A DNA stretch of 23,446 bases, taken from contig BJOX01000043.1 of the NCBI GenBank assembly GCA_009731375.1, positions 705,717-729,162 on the forward strand. The letters run 5' to 3'. The translations under genes and the position numbers were made by a program. Source of the stretch: Paulinella micropora. Lineage: Eukaryota > Cercozoa > Imbricatea > Euglyphida. Positions 9,879 to 16,809 of the stretch are shown here, in pieces; position 1 is the stretch's first letter, and each line of letters opens with the position of its first letter. The notes under the pieces are model-generated. The model saw nothing but the letters and a program-made list of their open reading frames with translations, was not told the DNA's origin and did not search any database.

Positions 9879-10289
9879 CTACAAGGCGCTGAGCTCACTA
9901 GCTAGGCGCTGGAAAACAGTCTGCATGGTCCGGTTGAGGCAGTCCTCCACTGCCGCCCAGTACAGGTGCTCGTAGCATCTGTAGAATCGCCAGGCTCTGT
10001 GGGAATTGTCCGCGTCAACGTGAAGTAGGTCGTCTTCCTCTTCTATCCCGGGGTTGTGGTATCCCAGCCATTCTTTCTGGAATTCCGCTTCGTGGATGAC
10101 GGGGTGGTTGGCCAGGGCCTCGTGCTTCTTGCCCCGGCCGTCATACCATTTCTGCCAAGAGTGGAACGGGCACAGCAGGTAGATGAGGTCGTAGAGGCGC
10201 CAGCGGCGAGCCCGCATTTTTTTCTTCTGTGCTTTGTTATTAAAGATCATGCCAGACGCTTGTCCGCTTTGTGGCGAGAAAACAAACAA
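9879..10289 (-). CDS. Left-end protein, short paralogue of the right-end gene
   Basis: 136 codons; the last ~30 lie inside the left inverted repeat, so the C-terminus WAAVEDCLNRTMQTVFQRLA is identical to that of the 290-aa right-end protein. Upstream of the repeat boundary the two proteins are clearly related but only about half identical. Both share FHxWQxWY, GRGKKHEALAN and PVI, and then WR.Y..YE.LYW. Homology starts near residue 30, so about 180 N-terminal residues of the paralogue are absent. This copy may be a 5'-truncated relic or a short functional version. The N-terminus (SPQSGQASGMIFNNKAQKKK) looks unrelated; an internal Met at residue 14 or 25 is an alternative start. I do not recognise the family. 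The gene diverges from the Cys-rich gene across an 84-base spacer. Confidence 0.65.
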   Translation of the reverse strand: MFVFSPQSGQASGMIFNNKAQKKKMRARRWRLYDLIYLLCPFHSWQKWYDGRGKKHEALANHPVIHEAEFQKEWLGYHNPGIEEEDDLLHVDADNSHRAWRFYRCYEHLYWAAVEDCLNRTMQTVFQRLASELSAL

Positions 10290-10373
10290 AAAGAAGAAAC
10301 AGAGACCAAGCGCGCAAGAGGAAGAAAAAGTGTTTAAACTGCGAGCTTATTATACACACGAAGACGATTAACA
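10290..10373. promoter_or_regulatory. Short divergent spacer between left-end and Cys-rich genes
   Basis: 84 bases between two divergent starts, with an AT-rich TTATTATACACAC stretch about 30 bases before the plus-strand start that could act as a TATA-like element. Inferred from position only. Confidence 0.35.
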
Positions 10374-10592
10374 ATGTTGGCAGTTTGTCCTACCTGTGGT
10401 GCCTGCTTTTTCGAAGGGCAGCTGTACTGGTCGGGGACTTGTAAAAAGGGGGACCCTCGTGACTTAGCCTCGCTCGTGTGCCGACCTTATGGCGACGGCG
10501 CCTGCATCAACCCGGCCAGAGACGTCCCTGGCGGAGACAGCTGGGAAGAACGCATGCGCTTCGTTGACAATTTCTTAGACGAGATTTTGTAA
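10374..10592 (+). CDS. Small Cys-rich, probably zinc-binding protein (72 aa)
   Basis: A compact 72-aa protein with six cysteines: CPTCGAC at residues 5-11, then C23, C36 and C44. A hydrophobic stretch LASLVC precedes the fourth-group cysteines, and CINPARD follows. The spacing suggests one or two zinc sites built from CxxC plus later single cysteines. The C-terminus is acidic and probably helical (EERMRFVDNFLDEIL). The start context is TTAACAATGT. It lies 56 bases upstream of the fibre gene on the same strand, so the two could share expression. I do not know a function; a small DNA-binding or regulatory protein is only a guess. Confidence 0.7.
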   Translation: MLAVCPTCGACFFEGQLYWSGTCKKGDPRDLASLVCRPYGDGACINPARDVPGGDSWEERMRFVDNFLDEIL

Positions 10593-10648
10593 ACTGGGAT
10601 TTAAAAAAACTTTTTCTCTTGATCTGTTATTTAATCAGCAAACCGGGA

Positions 10649-13600
10649 ATGGAAGTAGCCAGGTCGTACAAGCGCCGCCGGCTTGACGGTGCAGCCGACG
10701 ACTTCGTGCTGCCGGTCGATGGGCAGGCAGGTGATGTCCTGATTAGTGACGGTGACGGGGGCGTAAAATGGGCAACAGGCGGAGTGGCCGCGAACGAGGC
10801 GGTAGCCCTCAACACCACTCACAGACTGACGACGTCTGGTAATCCGCACTTAGTCGATTTAGCCGACCTGATTACCTTGACACTGGACACCGAAGCCAAA
10901 GTTAACCAGCCGGCCGGGATGACTTCTAACAACTCCGCGGGCTTTGTGGCTTCGGCCTCTAGTAATTCCGCCCAAGCCTACTTGGCCTTTGACAACGACT
11001 TCTCGACCTTGTGGGGCACCACCGCCCCCGACAGCTACAGCGGCAACAATTACACCGGCATGATCGAAACGGTGGTCGACAATCTCACGGTGGTCGGCGC
11101 GTGGCTCCAGCTCGATCTGGGCAAGCACGCTAGACTGACTGCTTACCACGTCACGTCCGCGGGTGCCATTACCGCGCCCAGAGACTGGGTAGTCGCTTAT
11201 AGCGCGGACGGCAGCCGGTGGTTCACTTGGGACAGCCAGACGGCTCAGACCTTTGTGGGTGACAGCCTGCGCACGTTCACGCCAGCGACTGCGGCCGAGT
11301 ACGCCAGGTACTTGCGCGTAGTCTGCACCAAGAACAACGGGGCGGGGGTTTGGTACATGCGGAGCCTGGCCTTCGACTACCAGGTGTACAATGCCGGCTG
11401 CCTCGAGAACACGAGTTATCCTACCAAGGCCTACCAGCTGGCGCCCAAGGCGTACGTCGACCACCAGTTGGCAGGTGCGGTGAAGTTCCCGTCGATCATG
11501 CCTACCCAAGACGACTGTATCGTGACCATGGACCCCGACGGCTCGATCTTTGCAGTCAAAGACAGGACGCTCAAGCAGCCATCCTTGGCTCCCGGCGGCA
11601 ATGGCGCAATCGTGCTCATGGACACTGACTTTACGGTCACGACGATCCCAGACACTCTCGCGAGGCTGCCGGACCCTTTGCCAGCCTCGACCGCGCAGCT
11701 GGTGACGGTTGATCCAGACGGTGTGCTAGGCCTCAGCAGCCATTTGACTGCCACTGACAACCCGCACGGGACTTCCGTGAGCAACATTGTAGGAGGGCCC
11801 GCCGCGACCTCTGCGTCACTCACGGCACACACAGGCGCTACCAACAACCCGCACGGGACCTCGCTGGCTAACCTCGTGAACTCGTCGACGCTCACGCTGA
11901 CAGGGGCTGGTGGCAACAGCACGCTTTCCGCGCCTAACACCGGCTCCGTCGCGCTCAAGCTGCCTACGGCTCTGCCCAGCGCAGGCACCAAGCAGTTCGT
12001 CACGCTTGATAGCGCGGGCCAGTTTGCTACCGGTGCCACTGGCTTCAAAGGAGGAGACAGTGTAGCGATCGGGACTTCAGCAGGCGATGGACAGCAACCA
12101 TTCGCAGTCGCAATAGGCACAGAAGCAGGAGCGAGTGGACAGGGCCAGTTTGGAGTTGCTGCTGGCTTCCGAGCGGGATACCTTAACCAGACAGACTTGG
12201 CCGTCGCAATCGGTGCCTATGCCTCGGCTGACGCACAAGGCACTGCATCGGTCTCTGTCGGTCCCTATGCCAGCACGCTCGGCGCACGGTCGGTTGGAAT
12301 TGGCAGTACGGCTATCACGGATGCTGCCGCCCAGGAATCGATCGCAATAGGCTACCGAGCAAAGGCGGCGACATCCCATTCGATCGTGCTGAACGCCACG
12401 GGCGCTGAATTAGCATCCGTTAACACTGATGCTACTTACATCAAGCCGCTGAGGTCGGGCGCAGATTCTACCACCAACGAGAAGGCGACACAATGGAACA
12501 GCGCGACCGGCGAGCTCACCGCCTCTAAATTTACACTTCCTCCTTCCTTGCCCAGCAGCACGAGCTTGGTGTCGCTGGCCTCTGACGGCGCGTTGCAGCA
12601 CGGGGACCAGGCCATCTCCCACGGCCTGAGCCTTGTAGCTACTTCGTACGTAAAGAAGCCCGATGGCATGACGAGCAACACCTGGAACGGTCTGGTTGCG
12701 AGCGCGTCCACTTCTGGGAACGGTCCCGCGTACGACGGCTTCAACAGTGGATCAAACTGGACCTGGCAGAGCAACACTGGTACCTACAATGCTACGAGCG
12801 GCGCCTACAGCTCCGGTTCTAGCAAAACGTTTTCGGGTGTAACGTACCCTGGAGAGTGGCTCCAATTAGATTTGGGCACTGGGGTCGTCCTGCAACAGTA
12901 CAACCTACAAGCCCAGTCCAGTGGCCTGGATAAATCGCCAAAGACATGGCAAGTGGGCACGACGTTGGACGGCAATACCTGGACGCTGTGGCACACTGGC
13001 TCGTATACCTTTATCGATTACAGTTCCGTCACTTTCGCGCCGACCGACAACGTCAGGGCCGCCCGGTACGTGGCCATCGTGGTTGCTTCCATTAAGGGAG
13101 GAGGAAGTTCCAGCTGGTGTGGAATCAACCACTTTGGCTTCGACTACACGTCGTGCCCCTCGATCAAGAACATAGCGGCGCCGCTCGTCGGCACTGACGC
13201 TGCCAACAAAGCGTACGTAGACTTGCAGACCTCAAAGTCACCGCTTGTGATCGGCACATCTACGATCGCAAGCACTGGGACAGTCGCGCTGAGTCTGCCG
13301 ACCGCCCTGCCTGCTGTGACGTCGCTGGTGTCGCTGACCTCGGCCGGCGCGCTTGGAATCGCGCAGAATCTGACCCTTTCGCAAGTGAGCGTAAGTGTGC
13401 CTGTGTGGTCTTCAAACTCTTCCTATTCTCCCGGTACTGACACTGGCTGGTCGATCGGCGGAAGCTCCGCGCAAACTTCTCCTGGCTTTGAGTATTACAG
13501 GGTTTTCGATAACTCTGCATCAACAAACTGGGCGAGCGCAGATAATGTCTACAGTGTTGTCAACGGCAGTGCGACAGGGTATGTGACGACGGGCGTGGAC

Positions 13601-15505
13601 GGTAGCGGGACGGTGCAAGGTGAATATGTAGAAATAAAGCATACGACGAGGCGTTTTCTGCTTGCATCCTTCACGTTGACATCCAGAACAGGCAACAATA
13701 ACTGGCCATTGCAGTTCAAGGTGCTGGGCAGCGACGACGGCTCTGCCTGGAAGACTATTCACATACAGGCTACAACAGTATTTACCGGGCAGGGTCAGAC
13801 TTGGGCCAGTCCATCCATGACACACGATGTGTCGTATAAGATCCACCGACTGGTCGTGACACAGAACGTCAATCTTTCTGCGTGTTCCGTGGCAAGCTGG
13901 GTACCCACTTTTCTCGAATATTTCTACACTGCGAAGAACCTGACAGCGCCCGTCGATAACAGCGACGCTGCCAATAAGCTGTACGTGGACTCGCAGACGT
14001 CAAAGACACCTTTAACTATTGGCACATCTACGATCGCGAGTGCGGGGACAGTCGCGCTGAGCCTGCCGACCGCGCTGCCGTCCAACACGTCCTTCGTCTC
14101 CTTGTCCAGCGGAGGGCAGCTAGCCGCCTCGTCTGTCAGAGTGCCTGCTAGCCTGCCTGGCTCGACGTCTTTGGTGACACTCGACTCGGCTGGCCAGCTT
14201 GCGACCAGCTCGCTGTTGCCAGCCTCCACGCCGGCCCAGACGGCCGTTCTGAGCCTGACTTCTGCGGGGCAGATGGTGACCCAGAGCACTTCCACCACGG
14301 TCGTGACTTCTGGCTCGGTGACGCTGCCAACCTGGACTTCCATGTCGGCCTACACGCCTACCACAGACCCTAACTGGGTAGTCAGCCACTCTTCCGCCGT
14401 TGTAAACTACGAGAGCTATAGAGTTTTTGACGGTGTCGCTGCCAATGGTTGGAACAGCCTCAGCCGCTACAACTCGGATGGGAGTATTAACACGACAAAC
14501 AACGCCGTTACCAACGTAGGCGGCAGCAACGTGTACGGCGAGTACTTTACGCTCCAGCACCAGCGGCGCCGGTACAGAATCACGAGCTTTGCGCTGACTA
14601 ATACCGCGACTCTCGTCGCTTCACCCAAAAGCTTTTCGTTGGCGGGGTCGGACGATGGCAGTACCTGGACACTGGTCTGGTCCGGTAACTTCTCTTTTAC
14701 CTCGACGTTACAGACCCTGAACTCGAGCGCGCCCGCTCCGACTGCGTTCTATTACTACCACCGGTTTATTGTCACTTCGGTACATTCGACTACCAGTGTC
14801 GGCGTGGGGACCTTTGCGCCCGTCATTGAGGCCGAGGGCGTGTCGGCCACTGCCACGGGCCTTACGGGCGTGGATTTGATCATGTGCGGCAAAAACACGC
14901 TGAAGCTGCCGACCGCGCTGCCCTCCGCCGGCATGGACCGTGTGCTCCAAATCAACGACTTGGGCGAGTTCGAGCTGGGCACCTGGGACTACGGCCACTG
15001 GCTATGCGAAACCGCGCTGACGTTTGCTAATGGTGCTCATAGGATCATAACTTATGACAACACTGTGAGACTCGCGCCTTCTTATGGCAACATCACGCGC
15101 CTGACTAGCAACTCGGGCAACGCTTCTACCAGCTACACCACGTTCCAGAACACTTCGGGCATGACCAGGAAATGGTTCGTTACCGCCTGTGTCAAATTCA
15201 AAAACACTGTCACGAGCAGTCCCATGAACGCCGAGGCCTGGGTCGAGAAGAGCGCGAGCAGGCCGGCCAGCAACGTGGCGATTGCGTCGGTGCGCTGGCT
15301 GGCCTCTAATGCTTTCAGCAACGGCACTTCTTCTAACGGGAATGTAGCGACCGTGAATCTGTCGGGCCTAGTAGAAGTGGCCGCGAACGAGTACATCTGG
15401 ATCGAGGTTTACGGATCTACCGCAACTGGCGTAGATTATATGGCAAACGTGTCGGCACTCAGCTACGAACGAGGCTTTCTGTCTATTACCGAGATTCCGG
15501 GCTGA
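10649..15505 (+). CDS. Giant multi-domain fibre/adhesin with discoidin-like modules and C1q/TNF-like tip
   Basis: 1618 aa from the ATG at 10649 (GGGAATGG); the frame is open back to a TTG at 10619, but ATG is preferred. No signal peptide or membrane segment is seen. Order of parts: an N-terminal head with KRRRLD and a GDVLISDGDGGVKW motif typical of phage tail-fibre bases; a first F5/8C (discoidin)-like module (residues ~87-247); two DNPHGTS-type tail-fibre repeats (~367-409); a YadA/Hep_Hag-like head of AIG-repeats (~470-585); a second F5/8C-like module (~670-837); AANKAYVD linkers before the third (~918-1097) and fourth (~1228-1397) modules; and a C-terminal C1q/TNF-like jelly roll (~1450-1618) with a WIEVYGS strand. 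Repeated linker words TALP, TSLVSL and SAGQL separate the parts. It is most probably a trimeric, glycan- or receptor-binding fibre; domain names are from motif recognition. Confidence 0.85.
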   Translation: MEVARSYKRRRLDGAADDFVLPVDGQAGDVLISDGDGGVKWATGGVAANEAVALNTTHRLTTSGNPHLVDLADLITLTLDTEAKVNQPAGMTSNNSAGFVASASSNSAQAYLAFDNDFSTLWGTTAPDSYSGNNYTGMIETVVDNLTVVGAWLQLDLGKHARLTAYHVTSAGAITAPRDWVVAYSADGSRWFTWDSQTAQTFVGDSLRTFTPATAAEYARYLRVVCTKNNGAGVWYMRSLAFDYQVYNAGCLENTSYPTKAYQLAPKAYVDHQLAGAVKFPSIMPTQDDCIVTMDPDGSIFAVKDRTLKQPSLAPGGNGAIVLMDTDFTVTTIPDTLARLPDPLPASTAQLVTVDPDGVLGLSSHLTATDNPHGTSVSNIVGGPAATSASLTAHTGATNNPHGTSLANLVNSSTLTLTGAGGNSTLSAPNTGSVALKLPTALPSAGTKQFVTLDSAGQFATGATGFKGGDSVAIGTSAGDGQQPFAVAIGTEAGASGQGQFGVAAGFRAGYLNQTDLAVAIGAYASADAQGTASVSVGPYASTLGARSVGIGSTAITDAAAQESIAIGYRAKAATSHSIVLNATGAELASVNTDATYIKPLRSGADSTTNEKATQWNSATGELTASKFTLPPSLPSSTSLVSLASDGALQHGDQAISHGLSLVATSYVKKPDGMTSNTWNGLVASASTSGNGPAYDGFNSGSNWTWQSNTGTYNATSGAYSSGSSKTFSGVTYPGEWLQLDLGTGVVLQQYNLQAQSSGLDKSPKTWQVGTTLDGNTWTLWHTGSYTFIDYSSVTFAPTDNVRAARYVAIVVASIKGGGSSSWCGINHFGFDYTSCPSIKNIAAPLVGTDAANKAYVDLQTSKSPLVIGTSTIASTGTVALSLPTALPAVTSLVSLTSAGALGIAQNLTLSQVSVSVPVWSSNSSYSPGTDTGWSIGGSSAQTSPGFEYYRVFDNSASTNWASADNVYSVVNGSATGYVTTGVDGSGTVQGEYVEIKHTTRRFLLASFTLTSRTGNNNWPLQFKVLGSDDGSAWKTIHIQATTVFTGQGQTWASPSMTHDVSYKIHRLVVTQNVNLSACSVASWVPTFLEYFYTAKNLTAPVDNSDAANKLYVDSQTSKTPLTIGTSTIASAGTVALSLPTALPSNTSFVSLSSGGQLAASSVRVPASLPGSTSLVTLDSAGQLATSSLLPASTPAQTAVLSLTSAGQMVTQSTSTTVVTSGSVTLPTWTSMSAYTPTTDPNWVVSHSSAVVNYESYRVFDGVAANGWNSLSRYNSDGSINTTNNAVTNVGGSNVYGEYFTLQHQRRRYRITSFALTNTATLVASPKSFSLAGSDDGSTWTLVWSGNFSFTSTLQTLNSSAPAPTAFYYYHRFIVTSVHSTTSVGVGTFAPVIEAEGVSATATGLTGVDLIMCGKNTLKLPTALPSAGMDRVLQINDLGEFELGTWDYGHWLCETALTFANGAHRIITYDNTVRLAPSYGNITRLTSNSGNASTSYTTFQNTSGMTRKWFVTACVKFKNTVTSSPMNAEAWVEKSASRPASNVAIASVRWLASNAFSNGTSSNGNVATVNLSGLVEVAANEYIWIEVYGSTATGVDYMANVSALSYERGFLSITEIPG

Positions 15506-15548
15506 TTTTTTTTTCTTTCGAGTCTGTATCTTTTAATTAAAAAGAACA

Positions 15549-16436
15549 ATGGACGCGTTGCGACAAGCACTAGCTGCAAACGAGAACGAACTGGCCGAAT
15601 GTCTGGCCCGCCGCCGCATCCTGGCAGTAGAACGAGAGCGGCTGCAGCTGCAGATCACGCTCTGTGAAAAGGTCTGCGGTTGCAGGGAGACACGCCTGCA
15701 GATTAAGCAGCTGATCAAACAAGAAGAGGAGGCGGAGGCGGCCGCCGAGTCTGCCGCCCACGCGGCCATCGAGGCCGAAATGGCGATAGAGGAGACGGTC
15801 GTGGTGCAACGCCACCGCGATTCGCATGTACAGGTATTGCGGAACTTCACAGATCTTGTCGTCGCTGTCACGAAGAAGGTATCCGTGCTTAAGCGTGCTA
15901 ATTCCGAAGTAGTCGAAATTGAGATCTCTTTCGGGCCTAATAATCTTGTTCAGTCTCTTTCCGTGCTTGTCGACAAAGACCGAAAAGCTGGGCACCAGCG
16001 ACAGGCGCAGACGGTCCATCGCGCCCTGAAACGTGGCCGGACAACTTTTTTGGAGGTCGCTAGCAACGATTCTTCCGCCCAGGAGGGCATAATCAGGGTG
16101 GTACGAGGCCAATGCCGCACAGCTCACGGCCGAGAGCGCATCCAACTCGGACGTGGACATGGACGTGGACATGCCGGCAATAGTGACTTTGGCCAACTCG
16201 ATCGCGTTGGCACCGGGCAGGTCACTCGCAAGGACCGCGATGCGCTGCAGAATCTTGTCGAAACACACAGGCTCGTCGGAGCCATCTCTGCACTTGATCA
16301 TTCGCGCGTGCTTACATACGGGGCACAAGAGAAAAAAAATCATTCTCTGCTAAAATGCTGGAAGCCAAAGTATGAAGCCAACAGGGCGTCAGTGACTAGT
16401 GCTTCTCCTTTCCCAGTAACAGAAAATAGCATGTAA
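15549..16436 (+). CDS. Coiled-coil protein; only the first ~85 residues convincing
   Basis: The ORF starts 43 bases after the fibre stop in a good context (AACAATGG). Residues 1-85 form a charged, heptad-like coiled coil (LAECLARRRILAVERERLQ, then Glu/Ala-rich helices) with a CEKVCGC cluster. From about 15800 on, the reading frame lies exactly antisense to a recognisable ribonucleotide reductase fragment, so residues after ~85 are probably read-through of another gene's complementary strand. The ORF stays open to 16436 for 295 codons. Either the true protein ends with a chimeric tail, or the original 3' end was lost when the two genes were joined. A possible role with the fibre (assembly, chaperone) is suggested only by proximity. 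Confidence 0.5.
   Translation: MDALRQALAANENELAECLARRRILAVERERLQLQITLCEKVCGCRETRLQIKQLIKQEEEAEAAAESAAHAAIEAEMAIEETVVVQRHRDSHVQVLRNFTDLVVAVTKKVSVLKRANSEVVEIEISFGPNNLVQSLSVLVDKDRKAGHQRQAQTVHRALKRGRTTFLEVASNDSSAQEGIIRVVRGQCRTAHGRERIQLGRGHGRGHAGNSDFGQLDRVGTGQVTRKDRDALQNLVETHRLVGAISALDHSRVLTYGAQEKKNHSLLKCWKPKYEANRASVTSASPFPVTENSM
15570..16343 (-). pseudogene. Ribonucleotide reductase large subunit (class I), N-terminal fragment
   Basis: Minus-strand ORF of 257 codons. From M15 (16301) to about residue 181 (15800) it matches the N-terminus of class I RNR large subunits: an ATP-cone (MIKCRDG...FDKILQRI), the conserved HPDYALLGGRI..SDL block, the FDYFGISTLKHGYLL segment, and VPQYLYMRIAVALH. About 15 residues seem to be missing between the GK turn and the FDYFG block. 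A complete subunit is near 800 aa, so some 75-80% is absent, including all catalytic cysteines and the glycyl/tyrosyl electron-path residues; it cannot reduce ribonucleotides. After residue 181 the frame runs into the complement of the coiled-coil ORF to a stop at 15570. The start overlaps the stop of the upstream minus-strand gene (ATGA). Presumably a relic of a viral or captured RNR; retention as an ATP/dATP-binding module cannot be excluded. Confidence 0.8.
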
Positions 16437-16681
16437 AGCAGCCCATGCCAAAAGCGGTTCTCTCGCCACCAGACTCGCGAACCCAGGAAGCCTTCTTCTT
16501 GTTTGTCGAGAACTCCCGACAGCCAGATAGTTGCCGGCACCATTGCAAGTAGTCGCAATTTGTCTTTGGTCGGGCCGGCCGAGTCAAGTGCCATTTTGGC
16601 GACTAAGAACCGGGCGGGTAGACAGCCGGCCACAAATAGCAGCGAGTTATCTCTAGAAGAAGTCTGTGTGTCGGGTTGCAT
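16340..16681 (-). CDS. Small hydrophobic, probably membrane protein
   Basis: 113 codons from the ATG at 16681; an internal ATG at residue 30 (16594) has a better context (CAAAATGG) and avoids overlap with the tRNA-like sequence. Hydrophobic segments include LRLLAMVPATIWLSGVL, then FWHGLLYMLFSV, then a C-terminal ALLASYFGF stretch, with VWWRENRFWHG between them. This pattern suggests two or three membrane-associated helices. It lies between the polymerase-helicase gene and the RNR fragment on the same strand. Its TGA stop overlaps the RNR ATG as ATGA. I do not recognise the family. Confidence 0.5.
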   Translation of the reverse strand: MQPDTQTSSRDNSLLFVAGCLPARFLVAKMALDSAGPTKDKLRLLAMVPATIWLSGVLDKQEEGFLGSRVWWRENRFWHGLLYMLFSVTGKGEALVTDALLASYFGFQHFSRE

Positions 16682-16745
16682 GGCTCAATGGATAAAAACA
16701 AGACAGACAAGATTTAATTGTCATAGTTCAAATCCCTCTTGCTCC
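16674..16745 (+). tRNA. tRNA-like sequence or tRNA pseudogene (Pol III A and B boxes)
   Basis: TGGCTCAATGG at 16681-16691 is a perfect A box, and AGTTCAAATCC at 16725-16735 fits the B box except at its first base. They are 33 bases apart, a normal tRNA spacing. GACAA/TTGTC between them form a 5-bp stem with a 7-base loop (GATTTAA, implied anticodon TTT) at 16706-16722. A TTTT terminator follows at 16750-16753. Against a working tRNA: position 33 is A, the T-arm 5' strand is missing, the D-arm does not close, and acceptor ends pair poorly. It is probably a decayed tRNA, or a Pol III-transcribed small RNA between two minus-strand genes. Confidence 0.35.
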
Positions 16746-16800
16746 TATGTTTTCTTAGGCACACTTTTTTTGTTTATTGATTTTTTGTAAGAACAGCAGT

Positions 16801-16806
16801 TTTATT
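16801..16806 (-). promoter_or_regulatory. AATAAA poly(A) signal of the polymerase-helicase gene
   Basis: TTTATT on the plus strand, three bases beyond the TGA stop of the minus-strand gene. This tight stop-to-signal spacing also appears in the two end genes. Confidence 0.7.
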
Positions 16807-16809
16807 GAT

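Larger units (their letters stand above)
7651..9965 (+). repeat. Left terminal inverted repeat
   Basis: Reverse complement of 20912-23224. At the outer end 7661-7670 pairs with 23206-23215, and at the inner end 9961-9965 (TACAG) pairs with 20912-20916. Beyond 9965 the similarity drops sharply. The arms are near-identical but not perfect; single-base differences occur, for example in GTAACGGTTCCGCC versus the right arm's GTAACTGTTCTGCC. It contains N gaps at 8104-8147 and 8540-9073, C runs, hairpins, internal direct repeats and the last ~30 codons of the left-end gene. Confidence 0.93.

Noticed and set aside
10619-10648. TTG start of the fibre ORF
   Set aside because: An ATG in reasonable context lies ten codons downstream and no evidence supports a non-ATG start.
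10859-11509. 216-aa minus-strand ORF and other antisense ORFs under the fibre gene
   Set aside because: Complement of a long GC-rich coding frame with few antisense stops; no motif, whereas the sense strand has clear domains.
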